Part shown: positions 56,601 through 61,490 of the stretch, piece by piece
Numbering within the stretch: the first letter of the stretch is position 1
How the letters are laid out: each line of letters begins with the position of its first letter
NCBI RefSeq assembly: GCF_900141805.1
Contig: NZ_FQYN01000013.1
Location: 1 to 61,490, forward strand
From: Hymenobacter daecheongensis DSM 21074
GTDB lineage: Bacteria > Bacteroidota > Bacteroidia > Cytophagales > Hymenobacteraceae
Direction of reading: 5' to 3'
DNA length: 61,490 nucleotides
Notes under the pieces: model-generated
The model's database searches: none
Seen by the model: only the letters and a program-made list of their open reading frames with translations
Told to the model about the DNA's origin: nothing
Position numbers and translations under genes: made by a program

Positions 56601-57660
56601 TGGCAAGCTGATAACGGCTACCCATATCGACACGCTCAAGGCGCTTGCCACGGTGACTATGTCGGGCAAGGTGCGAAGCGGTGGGGTGCTCAATTCGCGC
56701 TTCTCGGGCAAAGCCCAGCTCACCATCTACGAGAAGCCTGCCACCGTGATGACCCTCGGCAACGAAGACCCTTCCATCCCGGTTTCGGTGCAGGAAAACG
56801 TCATTTATGCGGGCCAGGCTACGGTGCGCAACGGCCAGTACCGGCTGCGCTTCGTGGTGCCCAAAGACATCAACTACAGCCTCGGTCTGGGCAAAGTCAG
56901 CCTGTACGCCTCCGATTCGGTTAGTCGCCTCGATGCCCACGGGGCGCGGGCCGTGCCGGTGGGCGGAGCCAACAGTCTGGCCGTACTCGATACCATCGCG
57001 CCCAACATCCGGCTGTTCATGGATGATACCACGTTCGTGTTCGGCGGCCTTACCCACACCACCACCACCTTGTTGGCGCGCCTGAAAGACCAGAGCGGCA
57101 TCAACACGGCCGGCTCCGGCATTGGCCACGAAATCACGGCCACGCTGGACAACGACCCGCGCCAACTGACGGTGCTCAACGATTTCTATACCGCTAACGT
57201 GGACAGCTACCAGCAGGGCGAGGTAAAATACAAGTTCAAAGACCTCACCACCGGTCCTCACCTGCTGCGTCTCAAAGCTTGGGACACGTTCAACAACTCC
57301 GCCGAAAAGGAAATTGAGTTCATTGCGGCCAAAGATGAAAAGCTGGCCCTGCAACACGTACTCAATTATCCCAACCCGTTTTCGACTACCACCACCTTCC
57401 ACTTCGACCACAACCGCGCCAATGCCGGCGACGAGCTGGACGTGCAGGTGCAGATCTTCACCATTTCGGGCCGGCTAGTGCGCACCCTGCGCACCAGCGC
57501 CACGGCCAGCAATCCGCACTTCAAAGACCTGACCTGGAATGGCCGCGACGAATTCGATGACCAGCTGGCCCGCGGCGTATACGTCTACCGCGTCAGCGTC
57601 AAATCGCAGCAGACCGGCACGATGGCCTCCAAGTTTGAAAAGCTCGTCATTCTGAACTAA
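53683..57660 (+). CDS. porU: Type IX secretion system sortase PorU
   Basis: Removes the C-terminal sorting domain of secreted cargo and attaches it to A-LPS at the cell surface. The 1325 residues begin with a signal peptide (MRYFTFFAFLCFVLGGAAVP). The gingipain-type C25 peptidase domain lies at about 550-950, with His831 in VQYSGHGGPKGW and Cys865 in LTATCDFS as the catalytic dyad. Ig-like and CTD-like modules follow (YPNPFSTTTTFHFD, GVYVYRVSVKS). It is directly followed by porV, its partner in the attachment complex. Confidence 0.95.
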   Translation: MRYFTFFAFLCFVLGGAAVPAAAQQAGQVASGQLVWKGYAQALKANGQLRQVPTFYGGTIRPGEEAGRYVVRIAGSVADGQLRNAVYAPFSAADARLFDLANLAAAPSVILATGTEKRQPITLAAILSVRRNPQSGQPEKLISFEYAYTLAASGTAQRGTQSRSHAPASVLKQGDWFKIGVPQSGMYKLDKNALKALGVDVQGLDPRRLRLYGNAMGTLPQLNSTYRPDDLVENAVFVAGENDGSFDDSDYLLFYARGPHTWSADASRRLFQHTLNVYTDTAYYFVTVGSTPGRRIAPAPAPTAAPTAVISQYTYRDFYNRDLINLIKSGRQWLGEGFGSTSTAREFGFAIPNLVPGAALQVTSYTAASTAPNTFSRFTVAVNGTPIGTQTISGPDPINKYPEAANGDLSTFSYTVPANAPADIKVGLSFSGGPDPAAQGWLDYLEVNALRQLRMMGNQFEFRSFDNIAPRATSQFALAAPGTTVWDVTNPRRPRAQALDAAGNFAATTDTLREFVAFTGSSFATPVNFGRVGNQNLHALNLDGRLDMMVVTHPIFFQEAERLAAYRRRHDGLDVRVVTTTQVYNEFSSGGQDVTAIRDLMKLVYDRAPANKTVFLLLFGDASYDFKSDRTNNADQLPAWWKSRSPFNGDKINQNFVPTYQSRESFAPAFGRSNSNPVSAGPSYNSDDYFALLDDDEGFWSENGGGLTEFIDIGVGRLPVRTPRDQPGSTAQAALVVNKLIAYDQPAAYGKWRNRITFVADDGDYNYHVNTSTDPPADQLTQQHPEFNAHKVYLDLYPQLVAAGGQRSPDCNRAIDESIEQGSLIVQYSGHGGPKGWADEQILNNSSVLKLTNRDRLTFMLTATCDFSTYDNPEFDSAGEQVLTDIEGGAVGLLTTTRLAFTGGSYNDGIVRAFYEGMFTPVNNKVPRMGDIMLHTKNDRSITPIENRNFTLLGDPSMRLAYPEQEVTLDSINGKLITATHIDTLKALATVTMSGKVRSGGVLNSRFSGKAQLTIYEKPATVMTLGNEDPSIPVSVQENVIYAGQATVRNGQYRLRFVVPKDINYSLGLGKVSLYASDSVSRLDAHGARAVPVGGANSLAVLDTIAPNIRLFMDDTTFVFGGLTHTTTTLLARLKDQSGINTAGSGIGHEITATLDNDPRQLTVLNDFYTANVDSYQQGEVKYKFKDLTTGPHLLRLKAWDTFNNSAEKEIEFIAAKDEKLALQHVLNYPNPFSTTTTFHFDHNRANAGDELDVQVQIFTISGRLVRTLRTSATASNPHFKDLTWNGRDEFDDQLARGVYVYRVSVKSQQTGTMASKFEKLVILN

Positions 57661-57719
57661 CCTTCTGGCACGCTGTTGCCACTTTCGCTTACTTTCCGCC
57701 CCATTTGTTTTCCCCTCCT

Positions 57720-58934
57720 ATGACCTTGTCGAAGTTGCCTTTGCGCTTTGTGCTTCTCCCGGGCCTGCTGGGCCTATCCGTTGCGGCCACCGCCCAGAAT
57801 AACCCGAACACCATCACCACGGCCGTTCCCATCCTCACGCTCAGCCCCGATGCCCGCTCGGCGGCCCTCGGCGAAGCTGGGGTGGCCATTTCACCCGATG
57901 CCAACTCATCCTATTACAATGCGGGTAAGCTGGGCTTCGTAACGCACAAATACAGCGTGTCGCCTTCGTACTCACCGTGGCTGCGCGGTGTCACCGACGA
58001 TATGGGCTTGGCCTATCTGTCGGGCTTCGCCAAGCTCGGTCAGCGCTCTGCTATTTCCGGCTCGCTCATGTATTTCGATCTGGGCACCATCCAGTACCGC
58101 GACGAAAACAACACTGACAAAGGCGACTTCAACCCCAAGGAATACGCCGTCAGCGTAGCCTACGGTCAGAAGCTGAGCGACAACTTCGGCGTGGGCGTGG
58201 CCGCCCGCTACATCCGCTCCAACCTCACGGGCAGCTCGCTCGGTAACGACGCGAAACCCGGCAATGCCGCGGCCGTCGATCTGGGCGCGTACTACACCAA
58301 AGACCTCACCATCGGCCCTTCCGACTACAACTTGGCTTTTGGGGCCGCCATTGCCAACATCGGCAACAAAATCACCTATACCGACCCCGTTCAGGCAGAT
58401 TTCCTGCCCACCAATCTCAAAATCGGTACGGCCATCACCCGCGAGCTGGATGCCTACAACAAGATTACGCTGACCGTTGATGCCAACAAGCTGCTGGTGC
58501 CTACGCCCTACTATTTCGTGGGCGACTCAGCGGGGCGGGGCAAGGAAGTAACCGCGCTGATTAAGTCAAAAAACGATGAGATACGCGCCAAATCAATCGT
58601 AGGCGGCATCTTCGGTTCCTTTAGTGATGCGCCCGGCGGCTTCAGTGAGGAGTTGAAGGAAATCAACCTGTCGGCCGGCATGGAATACTGGTACAATGAT
58701 TTGTTGGCAGCCCGTGTAGGTTACTTTTACGAGAACAAAGACAAGGGCGACCGGCAGTACCTAAGCTTCGGCCTGGGTGTACGCTATCAGGTCTTCGGAG
58801 TCGATGGTACGTATCTGGTTCCCAACTCCCGCGCGAATCCATTGTCGCAAACAATTCGCGTGTCTCTGCACTTCAATTTCAACAAGTTCGAAGAAGCCTT
58901 CGGCCCCGGCAACGATACTGCGCCGGTGAATTAA
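57720..58934 (+). CDS. porV: Type IX secretion outer-membrane protein PorV (LptO)
   Basis: A 404-residue outer-membrane beta-barrel of the FadL type that shuttles cargo from the translocon to PorU. The signal peptide (KLPLRFVLLPGLLGLSVAAT) is followed by the conserved TAVPILTLSPDARSAALGEA and DANSSYYNAGKLGFV. Barrel strands such as GVAARYIRSNLTGSSLG follow, and the C-terminus ends IRVSLHFNFN and a short tail. It starts 60 bases after porU on the same strand, as in other Bacteroidota. Confidence 0.95.
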   Translation: MTLSKLPLRFVLLPGLLGLSVAATAQNNPNTITTAVPILTLSPDARSAALGEAGVAISPDANSSYYNAGKLGFVTHKYSVSPSYSPWLRGVTDDMGLAYLSGFAKLGQRSAISGSLMYFDLGTIQYRDENNTDKGDFNPKEYAVSVAYGQKLSDNFGVGVAARYIRSNLTGSSLGNDAKPGNAAAVDLGAYYTKDLTIGPSDYNLAFGAAIANIGNKITYTDPVQADFLPTNLKIGTAITRELDAYNKITLTVDANKLLVPTPYYFVGDSAGRGKEVTALIKSKNDEIRAKSIVGGIFGSFSDAPGGFSEELKEINLSAGMEYWYNDLLAARVGYFYENKDKGDRQYLSFGLGVRYQVFGVDGTYLVPNSRANPLSQTIRVSLHFNFNKFEEAFGPGNDTAPVN

Positions 58935-58943
58935 CTCGTCCCT

Positions 58944-60236
58944 ATGCTCGACCGTCAAGTCGCTCCTCCCGTTCAGCCGTTGGCCAGCGTTACGCTGCCA
59001 GCGGCTGACGTGTTTTCGCTCCCCAATGGGGCGCGTCTGCACGTGCTGCACAACGATGCTCAACCCATCATTCGCCTCGAAATAGCCTTCCGCGCTGGCA
59101 AATGGTATGATCCCGCCCCCGGTGTCTCTCTGCTCACGGCCCGCATGCTGCTCGAAGGCACCCGCACCCGCACCGCCCGCCAGATTGCCGATGAAGTAGC
59201 CTTCTACGGTGCTTCGCTGGAGTGCGAGCAAGGCTTCGACCGCGCTACCCTCACGCTGTACTGCCTTAGCCGTCACCTGGAGAAGCTTCTGCCGCTCGTC
59301 GCCGAAGTTATCATCGCTCCCACCTTTCCGGCCGTGGAGTTGGAATTGCTCAAAACGCGCACCATCCAGAATGTACGGGTAGAACGCCAGAAGACCAGCT
59401 ACCTGGCCTCAGAGCGTTTTGCCCAGAACCTGTACGGCCCAGAGCATCCCTACGGCATCGCCTTCAACGAATCATCATTCCGTCAGACCACCAGAGAAGC
59501 AATAGCTGCCTTTCACGAATCGCACTATCAGTTGGCCACCAGCGAAGTGTTCCTTTGCGGCAATGTAAGCAGCAGCCACCAAAACCTCATCCAGGAAGTG
59601 CTGGGCAGCATCAACTCTGAGCCATCAGCCGAAACCACACCCGCTCTTCTCTTCCCGCAAAGCGCACCACCCGCCCACGTCAACGTTCCCGACAGTTCCC
59701 AGTCTTCGTTACGCATAGGCCGCGTATGGCCCAGCCTGCACCACCCCGATACGCATCATCTGCAAGTGCTTATAAAAGTACTCGGCGGCTATTTTGGCTC
59801 ACGTCTGATGAAGAACATTCGCGAAGACAAAGGCTTCACCTATGGCATCTATGCCAGCATTAGCCCCCGCGAAAACGCTAGTCATCTTGTAATTGGTACC
59901 GATGTAAATGCCATTAGCACAGAGGCTGCCATCGCCGAGATAAAGCGGGAGCTAGTGCGCCTCCAGGAAGAAATTATTCCAGCGGAGGAATTGCAAACGG
60001 TCAAAAACTACATGGCCGGTAAGTTCGCCAATGAGCTTGGCACTGTGTTCGAGCAGTGTGACAAATACAAAAACCTCATCTTCCTGAAGTTACCTCACAC
60101 CTATTACACAGACTTCCTCGCTCAGATTTCAAAAGTAGATTCCTCCACGCTACTCCACCTAGCACAACAGTACCTCTTACCTGAGAAGATGATCGAAGTA
60201 GCAGCAGGCCCCACAGCTATGCTGCAACTCAAATAA
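58944..60236 (+). CDS. M16 (insulinase)-family protein lacking the zinc-binding motif
   Basis: A 430-residue two-lobed M16-fold protein (LPNGARLHVLHNDAQPIIRL, RVERQKTSYLASERFAQNLY, GSRLMKNIREDKGFTYGIYA). Where active members have HxxEH followed by E, this one reads PGVSLLTARMLLEGT, so His and Glu ligands are absent. It is expected to be a non-catalytic subunit, as in paired M16B genes, or a binding protein. It lies nine bases after porV, so it may join the type IX unit. Base use is somewhat less GC-rich near its end. Confidence 0.9.
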   Translation: MLDRQVAPPVQPLASVTLPAADVFSLPNGARLHVLHNDAQPIIRLEIAFRAGKWYDPAPGVSLLTARMLLEGTRTRTARQIADEVAFYGASLECEQGFDRATLTLYCLSRHLEKLLPLVAEVIIAPTFPAVELELLKTRTIQNVRVERQKTSYLASERFAQNLYGPEHPYGIAFNESSFRQTTREAIAAFHESHYQLATSEVFLCGNVSSSHQNLIQEVLGSINSEPSAETTPALLFPQSAPPAHVNVPDSSQSSLRIGRVWPSLHHPDTHHLQVLIKVLGGYFGSRLMKNIREDKGFTYGIYASISPRENASHLVIGTDVNAISTEAAIAEIKRELVRLQEEIIPAEELQTVKNYMAGKFANELGTVFEQCDKYKNLIFLKLPHTYYTDFLAQISKVDSSTLLHLAQQYLLPEKMIEVAAGPTAMLQLK

Positions 60237-60550
60237 CGGTAACCCCAAAACACACCGACATAGTATAATTGTCAAAGAAGCCCCTGAAAATGTATCCTAC
60301 AAAAGGACGGATTCTCAGGGGCTTCTTAATAATTCACCAGCTTCAACCTACAAGTGAATGAGGGAATATTGTGTTTTCCACTCTGTTACTCCATCCTCTT
60401 GGTCACTTTATGCTTAGCGCAATTTGCCAAGTGTTGTACAAAAAGCTGGGCAAAAATATCTTCAGCTACGAGCCAAGCGAATTTCCACGCGTTGGAGCTA
60501 CTATACATCAACCCAACAAATGCTGTACCTCTAAGAGCGTGTTTGGGAAT
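60237..60550. other. Gene-free stretch after the M16-like gene
   Basis: Contains the terminator at 60276-60328, then about 210 bases of lower-GC sequence with no supported gene. Short frames of 90 and 72 residues (60354-60626, 60371-60589) have no signal peptide, family motif or good start and are probably chance. At 60537-60553, AGAGCGTGTTTGGGAATTC looks like the outer end of the neighbouring decayed IS5-type element. Confidence 0.6.
60276..60328 (+). terminator. Terminator after the porU-porV-M16 unit
   Basis: A 13-bp stem, AAGAAGCCCCTGA with TCAGGGGCTTCTT, spans a 27-base loop and lies 39 bases after the M16-like stop. The T content is in the stem; a TTAATAATT tail follows. Confidence 0.72.
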
Positions 60551-61147
60551 TCAGACACGATTGAGCGCCATGGTGATATTGGCCAGTAATAGCCAGGTGC
60601 CGTGGCTGGCGGGGGTGAATTCTTAATTGACCACGACGCGGCGAAAGCAGGCCAGCTAGGCGAAGGTGCGCTCCACGACCCAGCGCCGGGCTAGCGGCAC
60701 GAAGCCGCGTTGCGTGGGCGGTCGACTACTGATCTGTTGGGTCAGGCCCAAGCGGAGCAGGTGCTGGGCAAAGCGCCCGCGGTAGGCCGCATCCGTGAGC
60801 ACCAGTTGTAGGCGCCGTGCCCACCAGGGGCGTTGCGGCAGCAGAGCCAGCGCGCCGGTACTGTCATGGCGGTGCGCCGCGTGCACGTGCGCGGCCCAGA
60901 TTCGTCCACCCGAATCGGTCAGTAGCTGCCGTTTGCGGCCATTGACGCGCTTGTGCGCATCCAGGCCGCGGTGTTCATAAATGCGCGGGGCCAGCTTCAC
61001 GCTCTGGCTGTCCACGCAGGCCAGCGCCGGGGTCGGCTCGCGGCCGTGCGCAACCCGATCCAGGGCGTTGACCACCGTGTTGAACTGCAGCCACAGGCCC
61101 AGCCGCTGCCACCCTGCCGGTACGGCATAGGGCTGGGCTGCGTAGGG
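60551..61147 (-). pseudogene. Decayed IS5-family transposase (5'-truncated, two premature stops)
   Basis: The minus-strand frame shows the DDE core: ALACVDSQSVK (first Asp), LQLVLTDAAYRGRFAQH (second Asp), and RRWVVERTFA (Glu). A TAG at 60656-60658 stands where the family has Trp (ERTFAW), then LACFRRVVVN, then a TAA at 60623-60625, then EFTPASHGTWLLLANITMAL and the natural stop TGA at 60551-60553. The frame opens only after a TGA at 61148-61150, so the N-terminal domain is missing. It lies directly downstream of the rRNA operon and is not the same subgroup as the element at base 1. Confidence 0.85.
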
Positions 61148-61194
61148 TCATTGCGCGGGCGGGCGGCTGGGCTTTGGGGTAGGCTATAAACGCA

Positions 61195-61236
61195 GCCCGC
61201 CCCGGTCTGCAGCGCGAGGCGCGGACCGGGGCGGGC
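61195..61236 (-). terminator. rRNA operon terminator
   Basis: GCCCGCCCCGGTC (61195-61207) pairs perfectly with GACCGGGGCGGGC (61224-61236), with further partial pairing inside. It lies about 10 bases past the 3' end of 5S rRNA on the minus strand, before the transposase remnant. The T tract is weak (TGCGTTTATAG). Confidence 0.7.
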
Positions 61237-61246
61237 GGGTAGTAAG

Positions 61247-61357
61247 GTTGGCGGCGACCGACTCTCCCGCCGGTGAAGGCAGTACCATAGGCGCAACGGG
61301 GCTTAACTGCTCTGTTCGGAATGGGAAGAGGTGAACACCCGTGCTAAAGCCACCATT
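61247..61357 (-). rRNA. rrf: 5S ribosomal RNA
   Basis: The minus strand reads TGGTGGCTTTAGCACGGGTG, then CACCTCTTCCCATTCCGAAC, AGTTAAGCCCCGTTGCGCC, and TGGTACTGCCTTC, closing with GGGAGAGTCGGTCGCCGCC. These are the canonical loop B, loop C and loop E elements. The ends were set by pairing TGGTGGC (61349-61355) with GCCGCCA (61249-61255); exact termini may differ by a few bases. Confidence 0.95.
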
Positions 61358-61449
61358 ACTGGTGCGCAGTATCACATGTTGATTGTGAAAACTGTCAAAA
61401 TCGTTGACGTAGTAAAAACGGGTAAGAAGAAAGTGCGGTCAAGCACAGT

Positions 61450-61490
61450 CCTTAGAAGTGTTCGAGTCATTAGTACGGCTCAGCTCGGCC
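61450..61490 (-). rRNA. rrl: 23S ribosomal RNA, 3' end (partial)
   Basis: On the minus strand the window opens with GGCCGAGCTGAGCCGTACTA then ATGACTCGAACACTTCTAAGG, the 3' terminal helix region of Bacteroidota 23S rRNA. Only about 41 bases are visible; the rest lies beyond the right edge. About 90 bases separate it from 5S, with no tRNA between. Confidence 0.85.

Noticed and set aside
54910..57411. 833-residue open frame antisense to porU
   Set aside because: It lies wholly opposite the strongly supported porU frame. It is rich in Gly, Val, His and Arg without family motifs, as expected from GC-rich shadow frames.
60354..60626. Small secreted cysteine-containing protein of 90 residues
   Set aside because: No ribosome site or family motif; it overlaps a second chance frame and runs into the end of the decayed transposase.
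61358..61449. tRNA gene between 23S and 5S rRNA
   Set aside because: No cloverleaf pairing, T-loop GTTCGA-type box or CCA was found in the spacer.

Overview
The window looks like the chromosome of a GC-rich member of the Bacteroidota, most likely Hymenobacter or a close relative in the Cytophagales. Three things point there. It carries type IX secretion genes (porU, porV, a porZ-like gene and cargo with C-terminal sorting domains). Its -7 promoter elements have the Bacteroidota form TAnnTTTG. Its housekeeping genes (mre/rod, ccm, tdk, the CxxxY form of ccmE) read as Bacteroidota proteins although base composition is clearly GC-rich. The genus is an inference from general knowledge; no database search was made.

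Layout. 1-278: start of an IS5-family element running off the left edge. 375-13021: aspS, small secreted proteins, tadA, sodA, a winged-helix regulator with two paralogous membrane proteins, a NupG-type transporter, ndk, nrnA and four consecutive FKBP-type isomerase genes. 13135-20054: recO, porZ-like, tdk, ferredoxin, a Pro/Ala-rich protein of unknown function and a membrane protein. 20157-27873, minus strand: the cell-shape and wall-elongation operon mreB-mreC-mreD-mrdA-rodA followed by a polytopic membrane protein. 28109-29946: a small membrane protein and purH. 30147-33953: acyl-CoA dehydrogenase-like, PIG-L deacetylase, NodS-like methyltransferase and a convergent family-2 glycosyltransferase, which look like one unassigned biosynthetic locus. 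34097-40351: two tandem outer-membrane barrels, a UbiA prenyltransferase, a cold-shock protein, kdsC-like, iscX, ferredoxin and a DUF2520 protein. 40555-45497: cytochrome c maturation genes ccmB-ccmC-ccmD-ccmE-ccmF. 45860-60236: a secreted beta-helix protein, a large TolB-propeller/outer-membrane protein, an FAD oxidoreductase, an MBL hydrolase, pssA, porU, porV and an M16-like protein without its zinc site. 60551-61490: a decayed transposase, then the 3' end of an rRNA operon (5S and the tail of 23S, minus strand).

The most striking structure is not a gene. Many intergenic gaps hold long inverted repeats. One class is built from 7-9 bp words repeated in tandem and then inverted across a short loop; the word differs from locus to locus while the architecture stays the same. 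A second class is near-perfect 31-38 bp palindromes beginning GTCAT[G/C]CTGAGC. Three of the four junctions in mreB-mreC-mreD-mrdA-rodA and the junction after rodA carry a different one. A five-heptamer array sits in frame inside purH, and two other reading frames appear to run through such repeats.

Functional picture: core metabolism and envelope biogenesis (wall elongation, lipid and LPS enzymes, cytochrome c maturation) together with type IX secretion and its cargo. Gene calls rest on recognisable family motifs. The roles suggested for the repeats and for the 30-34 kb locus are inference.
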